From Methanoregulaceae archaeon (GTDB lineage Bacteria > Armatimonadota > Fimbriimonadia > Fimbriimonadales > Fimbriimonadaceae): a stretch of 64,000 bases of DNA. Below are positions 36,743 to 44,375 of this stretch, piece by piece (within the stretch, counting starts at the first letter, position 1; each line of letters opens with the position of its first letter). The translations under genes and the position numbers were made by a program. The stretch lies in assembly GCA_020850325.1 (NCBI GenBank), contig JADZEW010000028.1, positions 1 to 64,000 on the forward strand, given 5' to 3'. Under the pieces are notes generated by a model. It made no database searches, was not told the DNA's origin, and saw only the letters and a list, made by a program, of their open reading frames with translations.

Positions 36743-37393
36743 ATGAATCGACTCTTCGTTGCCGCCATCGCGATTTCCATCGCTGCTCCAGCCTCTGCAC
36801 TGAACCTGATTCAGAACGGCGGGTTCGAGCAACACCAGATTGCCAACAACACCTGGGCGGCGGTGAATGCGACGACGAACCCCACGTTCCTACCGAGCTG
36901 GACCTACTTCGGCGCGTCCAACCACAACGTGGCACTCACCGGAGCGGGCTACTTGGGACAATCGTCACAGCAGGTCGACGTCAGCGGCGGCTCCGATACG
37001 GTGCCGAGCGGGATCTTCCAGTCCATCACAACCGTGGTGGGCCAACTATATCAGCTCACCTTCCAGGTGTTCACCGGCGGTACATCTCTCACCGGTGGCG
37101 TGAACATGAACGTGTACTCGGGGGGGATCAATGGCGCCTCCCTTCTCGGGGCTTCGAATCTTCAAGGGAACGCGGTTAATGGTCCAGGTGGGTTGAAGAC
37201 TTTTACGTACGGCTTCGTCGCGACGGGGACCACGACGACCGTCGCGTTCTCGATGTTTTCCAGGCCGGTGAGCCAGATCGACAATATCTCGGTCCAGGCC
37301 GTGCCCGAACCCATCACCATGGGCCTCGGCTTTGCCGCCGCCGGGCTGTTCGCCCGTCGACGAATGAAGGGTGCCGCTCGCCTCGCGGTTTAG
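36743..37393 (+). CDS. PEP-CTERM protein 4 (NGGFE type)
   Basis: Exported protein of 216 residues: signal peptide (MNRLFVAAIAISIAAPASA), mature start LNLIQNGGFEQHQ, then a beta-rich domain with YQLTFQVFTGG. The tag is VPEPITMGLGFAAAGLF, RRRMK and the extra end GAARLAV, shared with PEP-CTERM proteins 5 and 6. The domain is of the DUF642-like carbohydrate-binding type. Its leader is nearly identical to that of the preceding gene. Confidence 0.92.
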   Translation: MNRLFVAAIAISIAAPASALNLIQNGGFEQHQIANNTWAAVNATTNPTFLPSWTYFGASNHNVALTGAGYLGQSSQQVDVSGGSDTVPSGIFQSITTVVGQLYQLTFQVFTGGTSLTGGVNMNVYSGGINGASLLGASNLQGNAVNGPGGLKTFTYGFVATGTTTTVAFSMFSRPVSQIDNISVQAVPEPITMGLGFAAAGLFARRRMKGAARLAV

Positions 37394-37460
37394 GTAGGTG
37401 GCTCATAGGTTCAGAGCGGGCACGAGTCCATCCCGCTCCCACAAGTTTCTCAACCATGTT

Positions 37461-37492
37461 GTAGGTTCCGGATGCATCGTGCCGGAACCTAC
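37461..37492. repeat. REP-like hairpin beside the RAYT gene
   Basis: GTAGGTTCCGG (37461-37471) and CCGGAACCTAC (37482-37492) form a perfect 11-bp stem with a 10-nt loop, 34 bp before the RAYT start. It begins with GTAG, the tetranucleotide recognised next to REP hairpins by RAYT proteins, and has no T-tract. Confidence 0.5.
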
Positions 37493-37526
37493 GGCCGATG
37501 ATTAGGTCCAAAATGTGAGCTGTCAC

Positions 37527-38000
37527 ATGGGCCCTGGCCGATTGCCCCGGCACCTGTACCAAGGCGAGCGCACTTGCGCTTTCACCGCGTGCACACGCGA
37601 GCGATCTGTTGTCTTTGATCGCGAAGAGCATGTAGAGCCGTGCGTCGAGTACCTGCGCCGATCTGCCCATGAAAGCGGCTGCCTCGTTCCGATCTACTGC
37701 TTCATGCCAGACCACGTGCACATCATGTTGAAGGGACAGGACCAGTCGTCGGATGCGCTCGCGGCCATGTCGAAGTTCAAGCTGCTGAGTGGCCTTTGGA
37801 TGTGCCGGAAGAAACTCTCCGGGTGGCAGAAGAACTTCTATGATCATGGGCTCCGCGGTCACGATGACTGGCGCAACCACGTGCGCTACATCGCGAACAA
37901 TCCCGTGCGTCGAGGACTCGCACGTGAAGTGCTCGCCTATCCTTACACGGGGTCCATCGGCTGTGAACTTCTGGAGATTCTCATGCCGTGGGGTACGTAG
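37527..38000 (+). CDS. REP-associated tyrosine transposase (RAYT, Y1_Tnp)
   Basis: HUH-family single-strand nuclease related to IS200/IS605 transposases, 157 residues. Landmarks are the HUH motif in CFMPDHVHIML (His63, His65) and the catalytic Tyr in RYIANNPVRRG (Tyr121), with the family's NFYDHGLRGHDDWRNH block before it. RAYTs mobilise REP palindromes, not themselves. It interrupts the PEP-CTERM array. Imperfect direct repeats (AGAGCGGGCAC at 37413 and AGAGCAGGCAC at 38003) flank it. A GTG at 37515 is an alternative start. Confidence 0.9.
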   Translation: MGPGRLPRHLYQGERTCAFTACTRERSVVFDREEHVEPCVEYLRRSAHESGCLVPIYCFMPDHVHIMLKGQDQSSDALAAMSKFKLLSGLWMCRKKLSGWQKNFYDHGLRGHDDWRNHVRYIANNPVRRGLAREVLAYPYTGSIGCELLEILMPWGT

Positions 38001-38051
38001 TCTAGAGCAGGCACACGTCCCCCCGGCCCAACTTGAACTTCCAAGTATTTC

Positions 38052-38113
38052 TGCCGGGTTGCTCAAGAATTCCTGCTTCCTACCCGAAAGTAGGGGGAGT
38101 ATCGTGTTACACT
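38052..38113 (+). promoter_or_regulatory. Promoter of PEP-CTERM protein 5 with shared motif (54-bp class)
   Basis: TGCCGGGTTG (38052-38061) precedes TACACT (38108-38113). First C (38054) to first T is 54 bp. A competing TATCGT lies at 38100, so the -10 is less certain here. Confidence 0.4.
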
Positions 38114-38154
38114 TGCGTAGTCGCCACGACGGTGGCTGGGTTTAGGGATTTGGG

Positions 38155-38829
38155 ATGAGAAATCTTCGGTTTGCAGTATCTGCCTTGGTTCTTTCGTCGC
38201 TAGGCGCCTCGGCGACCGCGATGGTGTTCAACAGCACAGCGGTTGGGTTGCTCGGAGGAGCCGCCGATTCTAACTGGACGGTCAGCGGTCCTTCGGTCAC
38301 GGGGACTCAACAGGCGATCACGCTGAACTATGTGGGCAATCCGTTCCCTTACAATGCCTACGCCGCGAACGATGCGTTCTCGCAGTGGATCAGCTTTGCC
38401 GCCGATGGCGGAAACAGTCTGCCAGCTGCTTCGACCCAGGGCATCTATACTTACACCACAACCGTTGACTTCACCGGATCCACGGGTGTCCTGACCGGCC
38501 ATGTCTGGTCGGACAATGCGATCGTCGACGTCTTTCTGGGCAATGTGAGCCTCGGGCTTGTTCCATTGGCCACGACATACGCCGCCGGTAGCGTCGACTG
38601 GTTCAAGAAGGGAAGCGCCTTCACCCTAAGCGGATCGGGAGTACAGACGGTTTCGTTCCAGGTCAGAAACGGTTTTCCCGGTTCCGGTGGTTCGAACGAC
38701 CCCACGGCTTTCCGCGCCCGGCTGAGCATGCAGGCGGTTCCTGAGCCCTTTACGATGGGCCTCGGCCTCGCCGCCGCAGGCCTGTTTGCCCGTCGACGAC
38801 TGAAGTCCGCCGCCCGCCTCGCGGTCTAA
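38155..38829 (+). CDS. PEP-CTERM protein 5
   Basis: Exported protein of 224 residues: signal peptide (LRFAVSALVLSSLGASATA), a mature domain with SNWTVSGPSVTGTQQAITL and TGHVWSDNAIVDVFLGN, then the tag VPEPFTMGLGLAAAGLF, RRRLK and SAARLAV. The mature part resembles the jelly-roll domain of other PEP-CTERM proteins; ligand unknown. A terminator follows. Confidence 0.92.
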   Translation: MRNLRFAVSALVLSSLGASATAMVFNSTAVGLLGGAADSNWTVSGPSVTGTQQAITLNYVGNPFPYNAYAANDAFSQWISFAADGGNSLPAASTQGIYTYTTTVDFTGSTGVLTGHVWSDNAIVDVFLGNVSLGLVPLATTYAAGSVDWFKKGSAFTLSGSGVQTVSFQVRNGFPGSGGSNDPTAFRARLSMQAVPEPFTMGLGLAAAGLFARRRLKSAARLAV

Positions 38830-38848
38830 CGTTCACTTCATCAGTCTC

Positions 38849-38880
38849 AGAGTCCCGGTCGGTTCGGCCGGGACTCTTGC
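38849..38880 (+). terminator. Terminator of PEP-CTERM protein 5
   Basis: A 10-bp stem, AGAGTCCCGG/CCGGGACTCT, encloses a 9-nt loop and is followed by a weak T-tract (TGCATTT). Confidence 0.65.
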
Positions 38881-38938
38881 ATTTGGGCGGGCGACGCGAC
38901 CACGTCCAGACGCACCGCACCAAAAATACTGTCAGTCT

Positions 38939-38988
38939 TACGGGGTTTCGCGTGCGGGTCACCCGATCCAGCCAAAACGGTGTAGAAT
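38939..38988 (+). promoter_or_regulatory. Promoter of PEP-CTERM protein 6 with shared motif (42 bp)
   Basis: TACGGGGTTTC (one change from CCGGG) precedes TAGAAT (38983-38988) by 42 bp, first base to first base. Confidence 0.45.
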
Positions 38989-39019
38989 GGCGTATCGCTC
39001 GAGGGAGAGCCGGGTACTC

Positions 39020-39649
39020 ATGAAAAGAATTGTTGGTGTGATTGGAGTGGTTACGGTGGCAAGTGCCGCTAATGCCGCATTTTTCCAGAATGGTAGCTTC
39101 GAAGTTGGGCCCAATCCTGGGTCGTTTGCAACCAAGAGTGCGGGCGACACGTCGATCACCGGTTGGGTGGTCGGTGGAAACAGCATCGATTACATCGGCT
39201 CTTACTGGCAAGCTTCTCACGGCAGCCGGAGCATCGACCTGTCGGGCAACAACAACGGCAGTATCGCGCAGACCTTCGACACGGTCATCGGTACGACTTA
39301 CCGGCTGACGTTCGACCTGTCGGGCAACCCGGACCGACGACCTACGAATCCGGCCGAGTACATCGTCAACGTCTCCGCGGGCTCGCTGAACAGCAACTTC
39401 TCGTACAACGACCTCACGAATACGAAGGCGAACATGAAGTGGAAGAGCTTCACGACATCGTTCGTGGCTACGAGCACCTCGACGACGCTCTCGTTTGTCG
39501 CGATTCACCCAACGGGCGCCTTCGGCCCCGCGCTCGACAACGTGGCGGTACAGGCAGTTCCGGAACCCTTCACGATGGGCCTCGGCCTCGCTGCCGCTGG
39601 GGCGTTTGTCCGGCGTCGCATGAAGGCAGCCCCTCGTCTCGCGGTTTAG
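39020..39649 (+). CDS. PEP-CTERM protein 6 (NGSFE type)
   Basis: Exported protein of 209 residues. Signal peptide (RIVGVIGVVTVASAANA), mature start FFQNGSFEVG, then ITGWVVGGNSIDYIGSYW, GSRSIDLSGNNNGSIAQTF and YRLTFDLSGNPD. This is a clear DUF642/'choice-of-anchor C' carbohydrate-binding-like domain. The tag VPEPFTMGLGLAAAGAF is followed by VRRRMKAAPRLAV. I use ATG 39020; an ATG at 38987 overlaps the -10 region. Confidence 0.93.
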   Translation: MKRIVGVIGVVTVASAANAAFFQNGSFEVGPNPGSFATKSAGDTSITGWVVGGNSIDYIGSYWQASHGSRSIDLSGNNNGSIAQTFDTVIGTTYRLTFDLSGNPDRRPTNPAEYIVNVSAGSLNSNFSYNDLTNTKANMKWKSFTTSFVATSTSTTLSFVAIHPTGAFGPALDNVAVQAVPEPFTMGLGLAAAGAFVRRRMKAAPRLAV

Positions 39650-39663
39650 GCGTCAGTTCTCGA

Positions 39664-39705
39664 ACGAGGGCCACGGCATGATTCATTGCCGGGGCCCTCG
39701 TCTTT
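39664..39705 (+). terminator. Terminator of PEP-CTERM protein 6
   Basis: An outer 9-bp stem, ACGAGGGCC/GGCCCTCGT, continues inward with GGCA/TGCC. CTTTTG follows. Confidence 0.8.
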
Positions 39706-39826
39706 TGTACAGGCATGTCCTAAAGTGTCGGTGCCCGATTTGGATCGAATGGCTAGCCCGCGATTCAAGGTGAGGAGCGGGCGCCCGAGCTACGAGATCC
39801 TCTTTGCAGTTTCTTATCCGCATATG

Positions 39827-39888
39827 TACCGGGTTTTCGCCGATTAGCCTCAAAACGCGAGTCATGGTGCGAAAAGTGCCGTCATACT
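39827..39888 (+). promoter_or_regulatory. Promoter of PEP-CTERM protein 7 with shared motif (54-bp class)
   Basis: TACCGGGTTTTCG (39827-39839) precedes CATACT (39883-39888). First C (39829) to the -10 is 54 bp. Confidence 0.5.
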
Positions 39889-39962
39889 ATCGAGGTTGCC
39901 CAAGGCTCTCCGGAGGCTGGGCGATTGTGACAGGGTAGTACCCGATAAGGGGAGAGGATTAT

Positions 39963-40706
39963 ATGAAGCGATTTTTCTTAATAGCAGGACTGGCGGCGGT
40001 GGCTTCGGCCTCGCAGGCGACCGGGACCTTTGTTGCTTATTGGCAATACGGCCTGAACGGCCACTCGAGCGCGGTGAAAGTCAAGCTCGGGGCCACGAAC
40101 TACAACGTCAGCGCCGGTGAGTTTACGGCTCGAAGGTTGAAGGACGCGGCCGGAGGTACCAGTTTGGACCTGCCGATGTCTACGACCAACCCGAACTACG
40201 ACTTCATCGCGAAGACGTTCTGCGTCGAGTTGACCGAGTCGATCAACGTGAACACCAACCACACGCACAACGTGGTGGCGCCGCTCCTCGGTGCGACTAC
40301 TCAGAACGGCGGCGTGACGTTTGATGCAACGCGGGTTACCGCACTCTCGAGACTTTGGGCAAATGCCTCAATCACGGACAGCATCACCGCCGCGGCCTTT
40401 CAGCTCGTGCAGTGGGAGATCACCTTCGATGGCGGCTCGCTTGACCTGACGGGTGGAACCTTCCGCAACAATGGCACGGTCAACGCTGCGATCATCACCC
40501 AGGCCAACACCTGGCTTGGCCAGCTCGGGTCGTGGACCGCTCAGCGTAACCTGGTTCTACTGTCCCGAGCGGGCATCCAGGACCAGATCACCGCGCTCGA
40601 CGGCTTGCCGCCGACCAACGTGGTTCCTGAGCCTTTCACCATGGGCTTGGGCGTTGCCGCGGCCGGAGCGTTTGTTCGACGCCGGCTGAAGGCCCGAACG
40701 GTCTAA
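39963..40706 (+). CDS. PEP-CTERM protein 7 (paralogue of protein 8)
   Basis: Exported protein of 247 residues: signal peptide (RFFLIAGLAAVASASQA), a mature domain with FIAKTFCVELTESIN and AAAFQLVQWEITFDGGSLDL, and the tag VPEPFTMGLGVAAAGAF followed by VRRRLKA. The FC-V/A-E-L ... AAAFQL-x-QWEI pattern is shared with the next gene and recalls the Cys-Gln thioester-type domains of surface proteins: the Cys of FCVEL and Gln of AFQLVQW are conserved in both. A covalent-bond role is inference. Confidence 0.92.
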   Translation: MKRFFLIAGLAAVASASQATGTFVAYWQYGLNGHSSAVKVKLGATNYNVSAGEFTARRLKDAAGGTSLDLPMSTTNPNYDFIAKTFCVELTESINVNTNHTHNVVAPLLGATTQNGGVTFDATRVTALSRLWANASITDSITAAAFQLVQWEITFDGGSLDLTGGTFRNNGTVNAAIITQANTWLGQLGSWTAQRNLVLLSRAGIQDQITALDGLPPTNVVPEPFTMGLGVAAAGAFVRRRLKARTV

Positions 40707-40728
40707 GGTACCGACCCACAATCCGGAG

Positions 40729-40756
40729 CCCCGAGTTCACAAACTCGGGGTTTCTT
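40729..40756 (+). terminator. Terminator of PEP-CTERM protein 7
   Basis: A 9-bp stem, CCCCGAGTT/AACTCGGGG, encloses a 4-nt loop and is followed by TTTCTT. Confidence 0.75.
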
Positions 40757-40775
40757 GGTTTCAACCAAGCATATT

Positions 40776-40835
40776 TGCCGGATCGTACAAAATTCTTCCT
40801 TTTCGTGTCCACATTTTCCTGCGCGTGTGTATAAT
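40776..40835 (+). promoter_or_regulatory. Promoter of PEP-CTERM protein 8 with shared motif (52 bp)
   Basis: TTGCCGGATCG precedes a perfect TATAAT (40830-40835). First C (40778) to first T is 52 bp. The motif's TT part has changed here. Confidence 0.45.
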
Positions 40836-40909
40836 AGGACAAGCGTTCCCATGGGGAGGGCGTAACATCTCGGATTCTGAGGAGGATCTGGGGAGTGGGA
40901 GATAACTTG

Positions 40910-41671
40910 ATGAAACGATTTGCAATCATTGCGGGCCTCGCAGTTCTGAGTACTAGCGCCCTGGCCCAGGATTTCATAGGCAGTTGGAACACAGGTGGTT
41001 TTAACGGCGGCGTCAATACGAGCATGTACAACGGCTCTGCCGTGCGGTTCACAGCTTACAAAACGGGCGGCACGTTGCCTGGCGGATTGCCGGCCGAAGC
41101 GGTGAGTCATTTGAACACGGCCAACCCTGGGTTCTTCTCGTTCTGCGCAGAGCTTGGAGAGACCATCGGCGGAGGCACGCAGACTCACGAGCGCGTCGAG
41201 ATGATCGGCGTTGGGACGCAGACTTGGGCGGGCGGCATTCAGCAAGTCACGTTCAACCTCAGTCAGGTCAACAAGCTGAGCAGGTTGTGGTACGGTGCGC
41301 TCAGCGGAGCCTTTGGCGGTTGGAGCAATGACCTCGCAGCTGCTTTCCAGCTGGCACAGTGGGAGATCTTGTTTGACGGCGGTACCACGAGTTTGACGGC
41401 AGGTAACTTCTCGTTGACGAGCGGCGCTGGCAACAGTCGCTACACGGCTACGCAAACCTTGGTCAACTACGCGAACACGCTTGGCGTCGGGGCCAACCTG
41501 ATCCTCTTGTCTGATGCACTCAACAGTGGACAGCCCCTGATCCAGGACCAGATCACCGGCTATATCTCGAGCAATCCGCCGAACACGGTTCCCGAGCCCT
41601 TCACGATGGGCCTCGGTGCCGCAGCCGCGGGACTGTTCGTTCGACGCCGACTGAAGGCGAAGGCTGCTTAA
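40910..41671 (+). CDS. PEP-CTERM protein 8 (paralogue of protein 7)
   Basis: Exported protein of 253 residues: signal peptide (RFAIIAGLAVLSTSALA), mature part with FFSFCAELGETIGGG and AAAFQLAQWEILFDGGTTSL, and the tag VPEPFTMGLGAAAAGLF followed by VRRRLKA. It is homologous to the preceding protein over most of its length. ATG 40910 has GGGAG about 9 nt upstream; a GTG at 40895 is in frame. Confidence 0.92.
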   Translation: MKRFAIIAGLAVLSTSALAQDFIGSWNTGGFNGGVNTSMYNGSAVRFTAYKTGGTLPGGLPAEAVSHLNTANPGFFSFCAELGETIGGGTQTHERVEMIGVGTQTWAGGIQQVTFNLSQVNKLSRLWYGALSGAFGGWSNDLAAAFQLAQWEILFDGGTTSLTAGNFSLTSGAGNSRYTATQTLVNYANTLGVGANLILLSDALNSGQPLIQDQITGYISSNPPNTVPEPFTMGLGAAAAGLFVRRRLKAKAA

Positions 41672-41692
41672 GCCAGTTCATCGCCTCTCCCG

Positions 41693-41730
41693 AAGACCCG
41701 ACTGCCTGATACGCAGTCGGGTCTTTTTTC
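41693..41730 (+). terminator. Terminator of PEP-CTERM protein 8
   Basis: A perfect 13-bp stem, AAGACCCGACTGC/GCAGTCGGGTCTT, encloses a 7-nt loop and continues into a T-run. Confidence 0.92.
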
Positions 41731-41751
41731 GTCTTTCCTTGCTGGTATTCG

Positions 41752-41813
41752 TGCCGGGATTTCGCCAGAACTGCGCGGGAGTCACGTGCAAGCGACAGTT
41801 GCTGTGATATCAT
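41752..41813 (+). promoter_or_regulatory. Promoter of PEP-CTERM protein 9 with shared motif (54-bp class)
   Basis: TGCCGGGATTTCG (41752 onward, wait-free match to CCGGG) precedes TATCAT (41808-41813). First C (41754) to first T is 54 bp. Confidence 0.5.
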
Positions 41814-41863
41814 GTGTCGTGGAGTCCACATCTGGACTTGAGAATAGTTTGGGAGAGCAAGAA

Positions 41864-42448
41864 ATGAAAGCAAACTTTGTGTCCCGCGGGTATGTGTCGG
41901 TTGCCTTGATGACAGCTCTGGTTACTGGTGCAAGTGCACAGAACTGGAGCTCCTTCTGGCAGGCCGAGACCATCAGCGGTGTCTCGATGTCATATAACGT
42001 CGTCACCAAGGAGCTCACGGCGTCGATGTCACCCGGAGCCAAGGTGAAGATCGCCGGTGTCGAGCGTGAAATCGAGAATTTCTTCGGCTTCTATGTACTC
42101 CACGCGACGGGTGGAGGTGGCCAAGGGCCCTTGGGGGCAACCAATGACACCAGTCCCACCGGATGGAACTTCTGGGACGATAATCAGTATCTCGCGGGTT
42201 GGAGTGACAACAACAAGACGAATCTGGGCTCGCCGAAGACGGGCAAGTTCGCGACTCTGGCGTTCCCAAGCAACAACTGGTGGGGGATGCACGTGACCTA
42301 CAAAGGCACGAACGGGATGACTCAGTACATCCGCTGGAACGGCGGAACGCCTCCTTCGAACGTTGTTCCTGAGCCCTTCACCATGGGACTCGGCATCGCG
42401 GCCGCGGGTGCTTTCGTTCGTCGTCGCGTCAGGGCCAAGAAGAACTAG
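41864..42448 (+). CDS. PEP-CTERM protein 9
   Basis: Exported protein of 194 residues: signal peptide (SVALMTALVTGASAQ), a tryptophan-rich mature part (NWSSFWQAETISG, GWNFWDDNQYLAGWSDNN) and the tag VPEPFTMGLGIAAAGAF, then VRRRVRA. No family is recognised for the mature domain. ATG 41864 has GGGAG about 8 nt upstream. A terminator follows. Confidence 0.9.
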   Translation: MKANFVSRGYVSVALMTALVTGASAQNWSSFWQAETISGVSMSYNVVTKELTASMSPGAKVKIAGVEREIENFFGFYVLHATGGGGQGPLGATNDTSPTGWNFWDDNQYLAGWSDNNKTNLGSPKTGKFATLAFPSNNWWGMHVTYKGTNGMTQYIRWNGGTPPSNVVPEPFTMGLGIAAAGAFVRRRVRAKKN

Positions 42449-42471
42449 CACTCACCTTCAGCACTGCAAGT

Positions 42472-42509
42472 AGAGCTAGCCTCAAAAGGGGGTCTAGCTC
42501 TGTTTTTTT
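42472..42509 (+). terminator. Terminator of PEP-CTERM protein 9
   Basis: An 8-bp stem, AGAGCTAG/CTAGCTCT, encloses a 14-nt loop and is followed by GTTTTTTT. Confidence 0.85.
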
Positions 42510-42586
42510 GCCTGATCAAGCCGACCCAACGGCATCACGCAACATCACCAGGGGAAGGCCGTCAACGACCGTGGCATACCCTTGCC

Positions 42587-44326
42587 ATGAATCGACGCAT
42601 CTTCCGCATGTCGACCTTGTTCGTTCTCGCCGCCTCCCTGACCGGTGCGGCTGTGGCTAACCCTATGCCCACCGGAGCCAAGCCGGCGGCCGGTCGCATT
42701 CTTGTCCGGTTCACGGATGAGAGCGCGGCTCGATCGATCGAAACGAACCTGCGCGGAACCGGTTCCGCGGTGTTGCGCACGATTCCCAAGATTGGCGTTA
42801 AGGTGATTTCGGTGACGCCTGGGCAAGAGAAGAGCATGGCGGCAAACCTCGCTCGCCAGCGCGGCGTGGTGTTCGCCGCTCCCGACTACGCGGTCGCCCC
42901 TGCCGCAGTGCCGAACGATCCGCTGTACGGCAACCAATGGCACCACACCAAGATCGGTACGCCGAACGCATGGAACACGGTGATCGGCCTCGGATCCGTA
43001 ACGATCGCGATTCTCGACACCGGTTGCGACCCCCTTCATCCAGACTTGCTCTCAAAGTACGTGCACGGCTTCAACATGTTCGAAGGCAACTCGAACTTCG
43101 CCGACGTTCATGGCCATGGCACCGCAGTTGCCGGCAGCGCCGCCGCCATCACGAACAACGCGCTCGGCGTTGCCGGCGTAGCGTGGAACTGCCAAATCAT
43201 GCCGATCCGCATCAGTGATCCGAACGGCTACGGCTACTCCAGCACTGTGGCCAACGGCCTCGTGTATGCCGCGGATAACGGCGCGAAGGTTGCGAACATC
43301 AGCTACCAGTTCTCGTACGATCCGACCGTCCTCTGGGCCTGCCAGTACTTCCAGAATGCGGGCGGGGTCGTCACGATCTCCTCGGGCAACACCAGTTCGC
43401 TGAACAACGGCGCGGCGAGCCCCTACGCGCTGACGGTCGGCGCGACCGACTCGAACGATAACCGCGCCTCGTGGTCGACGTGGGGACCCGCGGTCGACAT
43501 CTCTGCCCCCGGCGTGAACATTCAGAGCACGAACCGAGGCGGAGGGTACGGTGGTTGGTCGGGTACGTCGTTCTCCGCGCCGGTTACCGCGGGTGTTGCC
43601 GCCTTGGTCATCTCCGCGAATCAGGCGCTAACGGCGACTGAAATCCAGAACGTGCTTACCCAGACGGCGGTCGATCGAGGCGCAGCCGGATGGGATCAAG
43701 AGTACGGCTGGGGCCGCGTTAATGCGGACGCTGCCGTGGCCCTCGCGCTCAGCATGGGCGGCGGTGGCGGCGACAACACGCCTCCTACCGTGTCGTTCAT
43801 CCAACCCACAAACGGGGCAACCGTATCGGGAACGACGAACGTCCTCGTGAATGCGAGCGACAACGTTGGAGTGGCCTCGGTCAGCTTCTACGTGAACGGC
43901 AATCTTGTTGCGACCGATACGACCGCGCCGTACGAGTACTCGTGGAACACGCTGACGGTTGCGAACGGTGGACATAACCTGCGGGTCGAAGCGAAAGACG
44001 CGGCAGACAACGTGGGCTCGGCCCAGATCGGCGTGACTGTCTCGAACCTCGACACGACTCCGCCGGTGACCGCGATCACTACGCCTCGGACGAACTCCCG
44101 AGTGCGAGCGAACTTCTTCGTGACCGCAACCGCCAGCGACAATGTCGAAGTGGTGAAGGTCGAGCTGTTCGTCAATGGAGTCCTCGCCAGCACCGACATG
44201 AGCGCGCCGTGGAGCTTCAGCGTCAACGGCACCGGTTGGTCGAGCGGCGTCTACACCCTCACGACGAAGGCGTATGACGCACAGAACAACAGCTCAACCT
44301 CGACGGGAGTCAGGGTCAAGAAGTAG
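42587..44326 (+). CDS. Subtilisin-like serine protease (S8) with two Ig-like C-terminal repeats
   Basis: Secreted protease of 579 residues. Signal peptide (LFVLAASLTGAAVA), inhibitor-like propeptide (about 30-105) and S8 catalytic domain with Asp144 (ILDTGCDPLHPD), His177 (GHGTAVAG) and Ser328 (GTSFSAPVTAGVAAL). From about residue 395 two Big-type Ig-like repeats follow, each with TPP..., then SDNVxVxxVxxxVNGxLxxTDxxAP. There is no PEP-CTERM tag, so it is released or held by the repeats. Position just after the array suggests action on surface proteins, but that is inference. Confidence 0.94.
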   Translation: MNRRIFRMSTLFVLAASLTGAAVANPMPTGAKPAAGRILVRFTDESAARSIETNLRGTGSAVLRTIPKIGVKVISVTPGQEKSMAANLARQRGVVFAAPDYAVAPAAVPNDPLYGNQWHHTKIGTPNAWNTVIGLGSVTIAILDTGCDPLHPDLLSKYVHGFNMFEGNSNFADVHGHGTAVAGSAAAITNNALGVAGVAWNCQIMPIRISDPNGYGYSSTVANGLVYAADNGAKVANISYQFSYDPTVLWACQYFQNAGGVVTISSGNTSSLNNGAASPYALTVGATDSNDNRASWSTWGPAVDISAPGVNIQSTNRGGGYGGWSGTSFSAPVTAGVAALVISANQALTATEIQNVLTQTAVDRGAAGWDQEYGWGRVNADAAVALALSMGGGGGDNTPPTVSFIQPTNGATVSGTTNVLVNASDNVGVASVSFYVNGNLVATDTTAPYEYSWNTLTVANGGHNLRVEAKDAADNVGSAQIGVTVSNLDTTPPVTAITTPRTNSRVRANFFVTATASDNVEVVKVELFVNGVLASTDMSAPWSFSVNGTGWSSGVYTLTTKAYDAQNNSSTSTGVRVKK

Positions 44327-44345
44327 GTCCTCGCAAAGGTCTGCT

Positions 44346-44375
44346 ACGAGCCGGGGCCCTATGGGTCCGGCTCGT
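44346..44375. terminator. Bidirectional hairpin between convergent genes
   Basis: A 9-bp stem, ACGAGCCGG/CCGGCTCGT, encloses a 12-nt loop directly before the stop of the minus-strand gene. TTTAC follows on the plus strand. Confidence 0.6.

Larger units (their letters stand above)
39650..39962. other. Intergenic region between PEP-CTERM genes 6 and 7
   Basis: This 313-bp gap holds a strong terminator (39664-39705) and the control motif plus -10 of the next gene (39827-39888). No gene or other repeat is seen. Confidence 0.6.

Noticed and set aside
42511-42586. The regulon motif upstream of the subtilisin gene (TTTGCCTGATC)
   Set aside because: The core is CCTGATC rather than CCGGGTT, and no -10 is found at 43 or 54 bp; a CATACC lies 64 bp away, which is too weak to claim.
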